Source: Bacillota bacterium (lineage in GTDB: Bacteria > Bacillota > Clostridia > Christensenellales > UBA3700). Taken from it: a DNA stretch of 38,201 bases. Positions 25,083 through 33,658 of the stretch are shown here, one piece after another. The position numbers and the translations under genes are program-made. The notes beneath the pieces were generated by a model. It searched no databases and was not told the DNA's origin. It was given only the letters and a program-made list of their open reading frames with translations. The stretch spans positions 1 through 38,201 of the forward strand of contig JAEWXG010000013.1 of the NCBI GenBank assembly GCA_023396095.1, given 5' to 3'. Numbering within the stretch: the first letter of the stretch is position 1; every line of letters begins with the position of its first letter.

Positions 25083-26565
25083 GTTGGTATGAACTGAAGT
25101 TCGGTTTTTTAAAGTATTCTAGAAAAAGCAGCTTTACATTTCGATAATACATTTTTTAAACATTCTGAAATCTTATCTTGTAAACCTTCAATTCCTAAAA
25201 CCGAATTAGAAGAGTGGATTCTAGCTAAACTGCTGTATTCTGCAGCGCCTTCCTTTGTTGAATTTATTGTAGCACATTTTTTTTGTTTTGTATCAACGTT
25301 TGAAAATATTTTATTGAAAGAAATTTTATTTGCCTGGTAAGCTCTATACGTTGCCATGACATTAGCTCCTTCTTTTGACCATGTCATCGGTCTTGAACTC
25401 ATCCTTGCAGATAATATATGTGATACATGTGATTCTGCCGAACAACAAACGTTTTCTTTATCAAGATTTATGTATTTTAAATTATTCAACAAGTAAAGTA
25501 TCCCATACATTTGACCTGAACTTTCATCCTGAATCGCATCTTTTTTGTATCTCTTATAATAATTTTGTTTTAAGAATTCACTGTCTTTGTTTTTTAAAGC
25601 TTGCAGATATTCCTGTATCTTATCTTCCCTTCCTCTTGAAAGTCTTACAACGGTCTGATAAACATGAAATTTATCGAGTTGAAATTTAGCATTGGGAAAT
25701 ATTTTTAATGACATTTTTATCCAGGATGCACCATCTCCGGATATTGAAATAGGTGTTCCCGGATAATATCTGCTTTTTATATAATCTCTTACTTGTGTCC
25801 ACATATATGTTGCAGATCTGTTTGTTGAGAAATATCTCGGATTAATAAGAACTCTTTTTTGTAAAACATCATCATATTTATATCCTTCGTGAACATATAC
25901 AAGTTTTACAATACCTCTGTTCTTCTTTTTCAAATGTACATGATCTTCATCGGCTTCAATATATAATTTGTCTACATATTTCATTTTAGAGTCTTGTATA
26001 CCGCTTATCAAATTAACAGCTTTACCGCAATTTCTCTTTACTATATTAAGTGCCGTTCGTGATGATATATCACCATCCAAAAGAATAGCGGCTTTGTTAT
26101 ATGATGTTGATGTTGATAAATTTATAATTTTACTTTGATAACCTTTTTCTATCCTCTGTCTTTTATCTAACTCCAAAAAATTATCAACTATATAAAAAGG
26201 TTCTCCGTTTGCCACATATCTTTTTCTTACAAAGTTAATCTCACCTATATCGGACAGGATCCTTTTATGCTTGTTGGCGTGCGTTATTTTAACCTCCACT
26301 TTATCTCTTAGGTTATTGTTGTATATCATATCAATGGATCTGGCATACTGCTCTATAACCTTTACAGCAAGCTTATTCGTTATTTCTTTTACATCTTCTG
26401 TCAGCAGCATTAAACTGCTTTCCTTATTATCAAGTCTTTTTTCAAACTTGTTCATCATTTCATAAACAGATAAATTTACCAGCTTTGTTAATTCATCTTC
26501 CAGTATTAAATTAATATCTTTTATCATAGTTTACCTCATAAAATAATTTAATTAACAGTCATAAC
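25083..26565 (-). mobile_element. ISLre2-family insertion sequence
   Basis: The element holds one transposase gene of the UPF0236/ISLre2 type. The left end is set at 25083 because the sequence from there on recurs at 19802. The proposed right end, read inwards from 26565, is GTTATGACTG against GTTGGTATGAACTG at the left, an imperfect terminal inverted repeat. The last six bases of the flanking 9-mers agree (AAAGAC at 25077-25082 and 26569-26574), which may be a worn target duplication. The right end lies just beyond the T tract of the terminator of the adjacent operon. The exact ends are inference. Confidence 0.6.
25109..26527 (-). CDS. ISLre2-family (UPF0236) transposase
   Basis: This full-length protein of 472 residues moves the insertion sequence. 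Family blocks in order: an N-terminal helical part, IGEINFVRKRYV at about 94-104, LYIEADEDHVHLKKK at about 188-202 (first catalytic Asp), ISISGDGASWIK at 260-271 (second Asp) followed by PNAKFQLDKFHVYQTV. Later comes SAESHVSHILSARMSSRPMTWSKEGANVMA, which holds the likely catalytic Glu. The frame has no interruption, so the element may be active. The gene ends inside the IS tip. A GAGGTAAACT precedes the start. Confidence 0.9.
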   Translation of the reverse strand: MIKDINLILEDELTKLVNLSVYEMMNKFEKRLDNKESSLMLLTEDVKEITNKLAVKVIEQYARSIDMIYNNNLRDKVEVKITHANKHKRILSDIGEINFVRKRYVANGEPFYIVDNFLELDKRQRIEKGYQSKIINLSTSTSYNKAAILLDGDISSRTALNIVKRNCGKAVNLISGIQDSKMKYVDKLYIEADEDHVHLKKKNRGIVKLVYVHEGYKYDDVLQKRVLINPRYFSTNRSATYMWTQVRDYIKSRYYPGTPISISGDGASWIKMSLKIFPNAKFQLDKFHVYQTVVRLSRGREDKIQEYLQALKNKDSEFLKQNYYKRYKKDAIQDESSGQMYGILYLLNNLKYINLDKENVCCSAESHVSHILSARMSSRPMTWSKEGANVMATYRAYQANKISFNKIFSNVDTKQKKCATINSTKEGAAEYSSLARIHSSNSVLGIEGLQDKISECLKNVLSKCKAAFSRIL

Positions 26566-26593
26566 AAAAAAGACAGCTTTAAACGGCTGTCTT
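26565..26593 (-). terminator. Intrinsic terminator of the surface-protein operon
   Basis: On the minus strand AAGACAGC pairs with GCTGTCTT around an 8-base loop and is followed by a T tract. It is the first good terminator after the giant surface protein gene, about 290 bases beyond its stop. Confidence 0.75.
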
Positions 26594-26596
26594 GTT

Positions 26597-26639
26597 GTCT
26601 TACAAAATGTATTACATTTCGTATTACATATTGTAATAC
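26597..26639 (-). repeat. 12-bp tandem box array 1 (four units)
   Basis: On the minus strand GTATTACAATAT, GTAATACGAAAT, GTAATACATTTT and GTAAGAC follow each other with a strict 12-base period. The first two 7-mers form a perfect inverted repeat (GTATTAC-5-GTAATAC). It lies between the operon terminator and array 2. Confidence 0.85.
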
Positions 26640-26725
26640 ATTTTATTTAATATTTAAACTAAGTCCAATGCATTGATTTTTATCCTTTTATTGTCATTTT
26701 GACTGTTAATTAGCCGGTTTATAAT

Positions 26726-26756
26726 GTCTTACAAAATGTCACACAAAACGTATTAC
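26726..26756 (-). repeat. 12-bp tandem box array 2 (three units)
   Basis: On the minus strand GTAATACGTTTT, GTGTGACATTTT, GTAAGAC. It lies alone between the two copies of the 43-bp repeat, about 125 bases past the stop of the giant surface protein. Confidence 0.85.
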
Positions 26757-26851
26757 ATTCTATAAAACAAATTAATTAATTCTAAATAATTTATCTTCTT
26801 GCGATAATTCAACAACAATATTTGACTTGTTTTTTAAAAGGCTGTCCTGTT

Positions 26852-26882
26852 GTCTTACAAAATGTATTACATTTCGTATTAC
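26852..26882 (-). repeat. 12-bp tandem box array 3, holding the stop codon of the surface protein
   Basis: On the minus strand GTAATACGAAAT, GTAATACATTTT, GTAAGAC. The TAA stop of the giant protein is bases 2-4 of the first unit. Confidence 0.9.
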
Positions 26883-29800
26883 GATATTTTCATCTTTAAG
26901 CGCCTATATATTAAGTAAATAACAATAGATAAAACGCTTAATATAAATACGGAAAGCAAGATAACACCTGTTTTTGATATTTGTCTTTTTATAACAAAAT
27001 CATATTCGCTCACATTGCCCAATTTATCTCTCACTACTAAATGATATTTACCGGGTTCTTTTAGTGAGTTTCCTTTGTATTCTATAATTTTACCGTTTCT
27101 CGTTATCTCATATTCAAGTCCGGATTTTTTCTCGCCTATAGGGATTATCTTTATTCCTCCTTTTTCCAGCTTTTCCATCTTCATTTCAGGCTTTATTGAA
27201 TCAACATTAAAGTTAACTCTATATTCCGTTAAACTGCTGCAATCTCTTAAATTTATTTGGTATGTTCCGGTTTCCGTAAACACATTAACATTACCTGGCA
27301 ATAAAGAGTTGTCTTTCTTTATGGAAAGTACTTCCTGATCTGTAAAGTCAAAAGTATATTCTTTCGATATATTTGGGATTTTAATTGCAGTTACTTTCTT
27401 CTCATTACCTAAGAGATCTCTAAATACGATTTCATACTTACCGTTTTCATTCAAGGTTTCATTCGCAATCTCTTTTCCGTCTTTAATAACCTTTATCTCT
27501 CCTTCTTCTCTTAACTTAACGGTTATATCGTTTGTTGTATAAAACACATCCGCAAAAATATTTATTGAATAATCAACCTTTGTGTCTATTACAAATGAAC
27601 CGAAACCTGTATTGCCCGCTTTATCTTTAATGTTAAATTTGTATTCACCGTCGGTTTTAAATTCATATATGTTCTTACCAAGCCTTAGACCGTTTAAAAA
27701 TATTTCCGGTGTGCTGTCTTCTTCTGTATCTATACTAACCGCTCCATTTGTCTTTCCTCCGTTCTCAACACCGTTTAATGTGTATTTAGGCGGAGTTAGA
27801 TCTATAACGATAAATAGAGTTAATATATTACCTCTCATATCTTCAAGCGTAATCTCATTCCTGCCTTCTGTCTTTACGATATATCTGCCTTCTTCAACCT
27901 TTTTAATATTTCCTTCCATGCTCTTCATCTTTTCTTTAAGTATGATTTCCAAGGAACTGTTAGTTAGATATTCTTCATTTTCTTTAATATATTGACCTTC
28001 AATATCAAAATCGACTTTCCTGTCAAGTATCATAATAAAAGTGTTTATATTACCTACTCTGTCTTTAACGGTAATTTCATACTCGCCGTCTTCGGTTATA
28101 TAACTGTCTTTATGGTAAGTAAATAGAAACGCTCCTTTTTTCTTTACTTCAACTTTTGCTCCTATTTCACCGGTTTTAATCTTGAACGGACTGTTAATTG
28201 CGGTATTGGTATTTATAACTTCACCATTTATAGTTTCTACAAAATATTCACAAATTACCGAATCAATAGCAAAACTGTATTCCTTATATAGCCCTCTATC
28301 CTCTTTGTTGATTAGTAAAACCTTATAATTCTCTTCCGTAACATTATCAACGGATAGAATAACATGTTGTCTTTTGAAATTTTCCTCAATTAATTCATAT
28401 TCACTTTTTTGAAGTAATACGTAATTATCTCCGATTTTTTTGTATAGATATATATCATCTTCCATGCCCGACACAACGGAAACATTTTTATTCGTGATAC
28501 CTTTCTCCTTAACGGACAGTTTTGCATACGGCAAATTCTTCATATAGAATATCGGCTCTTCTACATATTTTCTTCCGTATATATCCGTGTATTCAACCTG
28601 ATATTTCCCGCCTGTTTTAAAATCATATCTGAATCTGTTTTCTGAAATATCGAATCCGTATGAATCCTTTTCAAGCTTTATTCTTTTTTGGGTATTGATA
28701 TCACTGCCTTCAAGTTCATATTTATAGATCGATATTTCTTTAAATGAATTATTCATATCATCTATTTTAAATCTCATGTATAAATCACTCTTGGTATCTT
28801 CTTCATCCGAATGTATCCATTTAGGATCTTCACCCGCTATCCTTACCGTATACTCAATGCTGTTATAGTTTCTGTCATATACCCTTATCGTTATTTTTCC
28901 GTAATATCCGCTCTCAAATGAAAACTCCGGAATCTTTTCTACATCACTTGCCAAATAAACGGCGTTTCTGAAACCTCCACCGTTAAGAACGATAACCGAC
29001 ATGCCTCTGTCTTCTTTGTCATCAATTTTTCTTATCTTATAACCGACATATCTTAAAATATTACTTCCTGATACGGATGTGTTCTCTTCAATATATTCTT
29101 TATCGAAAGTAACTTCTTCCTTTGCGTTGTCTCCCATTGTTGTTTCAGCTTTCAGATACGGAGTATTGTTATCATAAAACACAATATAATTTTGAACATC
29201 TTTAATATTTGCCAAATCATATTCGAAAACTCCATAATACCCCTGTTTCTTCCCTTCCAGATTCATTTGAACGGTTTTTTGAGGATCTATCTCAAACGGT
29301 TCTTCAAACTCCCCCGTGCCTTCATTGTAATAACTGAAAAGTATTACTGTAGGAACTTTTAATATGTTGGTATTAGGAATGAATTTATAACCCTTCTTTA
29401 TTCTGTATGTAGTTATTTCGTTAAATTCTTCAATGTTCTGATTGTTCAGCCCTTTAGGGTCTATTATACTGTATAGGTTGTTATTACCGTTTACATATAT
29501 CTTTTCACCTTCAATATATTGATACGCATAGAACTTAACGACTTCCATTAAACTCTCTTCCGTTTCATATAACTCTGCAACTGTAGGATTGGCTTTGGAT
29601 ATGTACATGAAATCCTTATCTCTCTTTATAACTCTTGCTTTGATTTCCTTATCAATTACAAAATCTCTTGCGCTCTCTAAATCTCTAAATGAATATGTTC
29701 CGGACTCTTCAGAGAATATATATCCCGGAAGTGTTACAGATATCCATTTCAGCTCTTTAAAACCATCCTTTATGTTACTCTCGTTCAAAATGTATTTTTC

Positions 29801-32800
29801 ATCGTTTTTAAATATGACAAAAGTATCTACCGCTCTGTTATGCAAAATATCTGCCGTTTCTATTTCGTATATACCGTTTTCATATATGTTTAAATTTTCT
29901 AAAATTAATTCCCTTAAAGTTATATCGTCCGAAAAAGTTTTGATTTCGTTTACATCAATTAATTCATTACCTTTTACTCGTTTTTTCAAAGTGATTTTAT
30001 AACTTTTAATGTATGACGGATAAACTCCCTCATCCTTTAGGGTAATGCGGTTAAGCTCTCTTATATATTGGCTGCCGTCATTAACCGTTATACCGGGTGA
30101 AACATTGTCTTCAATAATGATGTATTCTTTTCTGTTTCCTATCTCATCTTCCGTAACAACAGTTATTTCTCTTTCATAAACGGTATTCCCCGGATTATTC
30201 TTTAAAAGAGCAACCGATAAAATACTGTCGTATGAATTTTCCAGTATGTCCGTCTCACTTGCTGCTTTAAACGTATAGTTAACCTTTTTAATACCTGTTC
30301 CGTCTACAAGGCTCATGGAAGTGATATTTTTAGTGTAATATACACTTCCGTCGAAATATGTATAACCTTGAATAACAGGAGCTTCTCTGTCTATTATCAC
30401 TTTTATTACTACTTCATTGCCCGCTCTATCCTTAACAATATAAATGAATAGACCTTGCTTATCTTCACGTAACGGATAACTTTCCGTAACTTCTCCGTTT
30501 CTATATATTATTGAATTTTCTTCCGCAGTTATTTCTATATATTCCTTATTACTCTTAATCAAACCGTTTTGAGCATCAATGTTAATTCCGTTATTATCAA
30601 AAATACTGACTGACGGCAATATATTATCCAGTCTGAAATATTTCTCCACTATATTCCCTGCCTTATCTTCGGCTTTTACTTTAAATTCTCTGTCTTCATT
30701 CTCTCCGATATGGAAAGCGTTATAACTGACGGAGAGTATATTCTTTTTATTGTATTTTTCAGCTTCTTGCTTTAACGGTGTTTTTTCCGTTGAGTATATA
30801 TCGACTTCATCATAACTTAAAACTCCGTTTTCACGTGTTTTATCAATATTGAATACTTTAAATCTGAATCTATAAATTTTTTCATTAACTTCTGCTATTG
30901 TTTTTTGATAATCGTTAATAAAGGAAAAATCCTCACCGTTATATATCACCTCTTCAAACGTTATATTATTAAAAGCGTTATTTAGTAAAATACTCTCATT
31001 AGATGAAGTCGTTCCGGATATATAATATTCCTTATCACCTATAGAATACTTGTTAAACAGCTCGTTTCCTTCAAGTTCTCTCAAATCCAATGCATTGAAA
31101 TATATTTTCCCTGTATTGAAATCACTGACCGTTAAAACATACTCTCCGTTTATTTTTTCATAAATATTTATATTATTACCTGATAGATTAATATCCGTAA
31201 CATCAAACTTAACGGGTTTGTTTGTGACACCGCCGTCACCTACCGTTTTCTTTAAGATATCTTCTATTTTAATAACCGGTTTAATCGTATCCACTATGAT
31301 ATGGCTTTCATTTGATTTATTCCCCGCTTTATCAACCGCATAAACGGTCCACTTACCTTGAGCTGTTACAGGAAGATTAATACTATCTCCGTTTTCTTCC
31401 GCAATATCACCTGCAGGGTTCTTTAAATAAACGGACTTTATATAACTATCTTCATACAATATATCAAATGATTCGTTAGTATATTCTCTGTGATTGGTTA
31501 TTACAGGTTTTGTCGTATCGACTATGACATAACTCTCTTCCGATTTATTACCCGCTTTATCTATAGCCCAAATAGTATAAACACCTTCCGAATCCGCTTT
31601 TATTATTACCGATCCTCCGTTTAGCTTTATAGGTTGAGCAGCACCCTTGCGATATTCCACATAATCTATATATTTATCTTTAAATACACATGTTGTATCG
31701 CTGTTGATATATTCATTGTAATTTGTTAAAACAGGTTTCTTTGTATCCAATATAATATTAAAGCTGGTTATATTCCCGGCTTTGTCTTCCCATTTGATTG
31801 TATAGCATCCGTCCGTTAAACTTTGAGAATCTAAATATCTGCCGTCTGCCGTTACTTCAACATCTCCCTGTTTTTGATATGTGATTCTCTTGAAATATCG
31901 ATTGTTAAATGTTTCTTCTATATTTACAATGAAATTGTTATATATCCCTTTATAATTTTCACTGTTAATATCTACTGCTTCTTCATCAACTTTAAGACTC
32001 ATTTGTAATTTAGTATTGATTAATGTGAAAGTCTTTTCTACGCTGTTCCCCGCCTTATCGTTAACTTTAATTCGGTACTCTCCTTCTACTGTGAATAGGG
32101 CTTTTGAAGATATTTCTATCTTACTGTTTACAACCTTTACTATTTCCGCTTGAAGTGTCGAAATTCTTGCAAATATTTTATTGTTATATTCAAAATATTC
32201 ATTACCTTCAAAAATATAACTTATATCACTTTCATGAACTTTTGCTATATTCTCTTCAGTGGCCGTAAAGTTGCTGAATGTCTGATATATTTCTTGGGAT
32301 TTCAGCTTATCAAACAGAACAGCTCGATCCGTATAATATATTTCCGTTCCTTTTTCAAAATATACCGTTTGTGACCCTTCCACATATGAATTTGTAACAT
32401 CCGTTCCATTTTTAAAAACTTTGTAACCCGAAACTGAAACATTATCAGTATTTTTAAAATAGAAACCGCTATGGATAAAACTTCCGTCCGTTACTTCTTT
32501 ATCTAATGAGTTAAAAATTTTCAATACCGGATTTTCTCTGTCATAATATATGGTAATCGTTCTTGTATGTTTAAACCCTAACTTATCATAATATTTAAAT
32601 ACATATTTTCCGTCGCCTTCAGGAAAATTAAATTCGGTTATTTCAGTATTTATCATAATATCGTATGAAGAGGAATTGTTATGTTTAACTTCAATTTTCC
32701 CCAATAAAGCCACTTTATCATTATTGATATCAAACTTAATAGGCTTATTCGTATAAAATACATCGCCCTCCTGAGTTGTATATCCGTAATTTGTTAAAAG

Positions 32801-33658
32801 ATAGAAATTAGCCATGTTTTCAGTTCTGTAAACATACTTTATTGTATTGGATTTCAGTTTGTAAGTATCTTCAGCCTGCAATGTATACACCGTATTATTT
32901 GTAGGATTATCGACTTTATAATTACCGGTTTGTTTAGGCAATCCTGTGGTTATCGCCGTATCGTTTTCTATAATTTTTGCAACGTTATAATTATCACTGA
33001 ATTGAATTTCAGGTGTTTTTTGGGTGTATATGGAATCATCAATAATAACATAGTTTATTTTTTCGTTGCCGTCTTTCTCCGGAACAGCATTTCCTATTGT
33101 AGGGTTTTTTAAATCATTATTTAATTCAAAAAATTGATATGCTTGTTCCTGTCCCGACCCACAAGAGAAAGTTATCTTTATATATTGTTTAACACTTTTT
33201 ATAAATGATATGTCTTCATTTTTGTTAAAACCTGAAACTGTTGCATTTCCTTTTACATCCCATAAAGTTTGCTCTAAGGTTTTAGTACTATCCAACACAT
33301 CAACCTTTAATCCGGCATGTTGCTCTTGATATAATCCATAAGTTGTAACATCAAAAATGTGTATGTTTATTTTCATTTCTTTAACTTTATAAGTTACTTT
33401 TATAGCATAATTATTAACATGTTTATCATAGTAATGATAACCGGAGTTTTTAAAAGCCGCTTCTATTTTTGTATGGTTTTCTTTATGTTCATATTCTGTT
33501 TGGTTTTCCGATTCTTTATATGAAAAAGCCTTGTCTTCAGCAATTGGATTTGATCCGCCTTCTCCAAAAACTTTGCTGTTATTAAATATGCTAAAACTTA
33601 GAACTATCATTAATATAAACAGTACAGACAAATTAATAATGTTATTCATTTTCTTCAT
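26879..33658 (-). CDS. Giant Ig-like surface protein, type I membrane anchored
   Basis: From the chosen ATG the protein has 2,259 residues. The start MKKMNNII has GAGGTGG six bases upstream. An in-frame GTG 15 bases earlier lacks such a site. The gene overlaps the conjugation ATPase gene by 17 bases. A signal peptide (LSVLFILMIVLSFSIFN) probably ends near VFG-E. The body is a long series of Ig-like beta domains of about 80-110 residues. At least a dozen show the pattern DKAGN-(about 10)-DTxKPVI, for example EDKAGNITSFNIILDTKKPVL and IDKAGNKSEESYVIVDTTKPVI. The central part is more divergent. The C-terminus has one transmembrane segment (VILLSVFILSVLSIVIYLIY) and a basic tail. No LPXTG is seen. 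The position behind VirB4 suggests a role in mating contact or surface adhesion; this is inference. Confidence 0.85.
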   Translation of the reverse strand: MKKMNNIINLSVLFILMIVLSFSIFNNSKVFGEGGSNPIAEDKAFSYKESENQTEYEHKENHTKIEAAFKNSGYHYYDKHVNNYAIKVTYKVKEMKINIHIFDVTTYGLYQEQHAGLKVDVLDSTKTLEQTLWDVKGNATVSGFNKNEDISFIKSVKQYIKITFSCGSGQEQAYQFFELNNDLKNPTIGNAVPEKDGNEKINYVIIDDSIYTQKTPEIQFSDNYNVAKIIENDTAITTGLPKQTGNYKVDNPTNNTVYTLQAEDTYKLKSNTIKYVYRTENMANFYLLTNYGYTTQEGDVFYTNKPIKFDINNDKVALLGKIEVKHNNSSSYDIMINTEITEFNFPEGDGKYVFKYYDKLGFKHTRTITIYYDRENPVLKIFNSLDKEVTDGSFIHSGFYFKNTDNVSVSGYKVFKNGTDVTNSYVEGSQTVYFEKGTEIYYTDRAVLFDKLKSQEIYQTFSNFTATEENIAKVHESDISYIFEGNEYFEYNNKIFARISTLQAEIVKVVNSKIEISSKALFTVEGEYRIKVNDKAGNSVEKTFTLINTKLQMSLKVDEEAVDINSENYKGIYNNFIVNIEETFNNRYFKRITYQKQGDVEVTADGRYLDSQSLTDGCYTIKWEDKAGNITSFNIILDTKKPVLTNYNEYINSDTTCVFKDKYIDYVEYRKGAAQPIKLNGGSVIIKADSEGVYTIWAIDKAGNKSEESYVIVDTTKPVITNHREYTNESFDILYEDSYIKSVYLKNPAGDIAEENGDSINLPVTAQGKWTVYAVDKAGNKSNESHIIVDTIKPVIKIEDILKKTVGDGGVTNKPVKFDVTDINLSGNNINIYEKINGEYVLTVSDFNTGKIYFNALDLRELEGNELFNKYSIGDKEYYISGTTSSNESILLNNAFNNITFEEVIYNGEDFSFINDYQKTIAEVNEKIYRFRFKVFNIDKTRENGVLSYDEVDIYSTEKTPLKQEAEKYNKKNILSVSYNAFHIGENEDREFKVKAEDKAGNIVEKYFRLDNILPSVSIFDNNGINIDAQNGLIKSNKEYIEITAEENSIIYRNGEVTESYPLREDKQGLFIYIVKDRAGNEVVIKVIIDREAPVIQGYTYFDGSVYYTKNITSMSLVDGTGIKKVNYTFKAASETDILENSYDSILSVALLKNNPGNTVYEREITVVTEDEIGNRKEYIIIEDNVSPGITVNDGSQYIRELNRITLKDEGVYPSYIKSYKITLKKRVKGNELIDVNEIKTFSDDITLRELILENLNIYENGIYEIETADILHNRAVDTFVIFKNDEKYILNESNIKDGFKELKWISVTLPGYIFSEESGTYSFRDLESARDFVIDKEIKARVIKRDKDFMYISKANPTVAELYETEESLMEVVKFYAYQYIEGEKIYVNGNNNLYSIIDPKGLNNQNIEEFNEITTYRIKKGYKFIPNTNILKVPTVILFSYYNEGTGEFEEPFEIDPQKTVQMNLEGKKQGYYGVFEYDLANIKDVQNYIVFYDNNTPYLKAETTMGDNAKEEVTFDKEYIEENTSVSGSNILRYVGYKIRKIDDKEDRGMSVIVLNGGGFRNAVYLASDVEKIPEFSFESGYYGKITIRVYDRNYNSIEYTVRIAGEDPKWIHSDEEDTKSDLYMRFKIDDMNNSFKEISIYKYELEGSDINTQKRIKLEKDSYGFDISENRFRYDFKTGGKYQVEYTDIYGRKYVEEPIFYMKNLPYAKLSVKEKGITNKNVSVVSGMEDDIYLYKKIGDNYVLLQKSEYELIEENFKRQHVILSVDNVTEENYKVLLINKEDRGLYKEYSFAIDSVICEYFVETINGEVINTNTAINSPFKIKTGEIGAKVEVKKKGAFLFTYHKDSYITEDGEYEITVKDRVGNINTFIMILDRKVDFDIEGQYIKENEEYLTNSSLEIILKEKMKSMEGNIKKVEEGRYIVKTEGRNEITLEDMRGNILTLFIVIDLTPPKYTLNGVENGGKTNGAVSIDTEEDSTPEIFLNGLRLGKNIYEFKTDGEYKFNIKDKAGNTGFGSFVIDTKVDYSINIFADVFYTTNDITVKLREEGEIKVIKDGKEIANETLNENGKYEIVFRDLLGNEKKVTAIKIPNISKEYTFDFTDQEVLSIKKDNSLLPGNVNVFTETGTYQINLRDCSSLTEYRVNFNVDSIKPEMKMEKLEKGGIKIIPIGEKKSGLEYEITRNGKIIEYKGNSLKEPGKYHLVVRDKLGNVSEYDFVIKRQISKTGVILLSVFILSVLSIVIYLIYRRLKMKIS

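Larger units (their letters stand above)
26585..26882. repeat. 43-bp direct repeat flanking a 3' region
   Basis: Bases 26585-26627 and 26840-26882 are identical except for one base. Each copy comprises GGCTGTC-TGTTGTC and a 12-bp-unit array. The upstream copy (26840-26882) includes the stop codon of the giant surface protein. The other carries one arm of the terminator. The 200 or so bases between them hold another array and no complete gene. Confidence 0.85.

Noticed and set aside
19802..25109. The 27-bp repeat at 19802 and 25083 as att sites bounding a 5-kb island
   Set aside because: The copy at 25083 is the terminus of the insertion sequence and overlaps its transposase stop. The interval holds acpP with its own promoter and terminator and no integrase, so an IS-tip remnant is simpler.
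26597..26882. Arrays of 12-bp units as plasmid-type replication iterons
   Set aside because: No replication initiator gene is nearby, and the same arrays occur singly at two other gene boundaries 10 kb away, which does not fit a single origin.
26750..26910. Open minus-strand frame running through array 3 (VIHFVRQQDSLLKNK, then SNIVVELSQEDKLFRIN)
   Set aside because: It has no usable start codon and overlaps the end of the giant gene. It may be a gene remnant, but the evidence is too thin to list as a gene.
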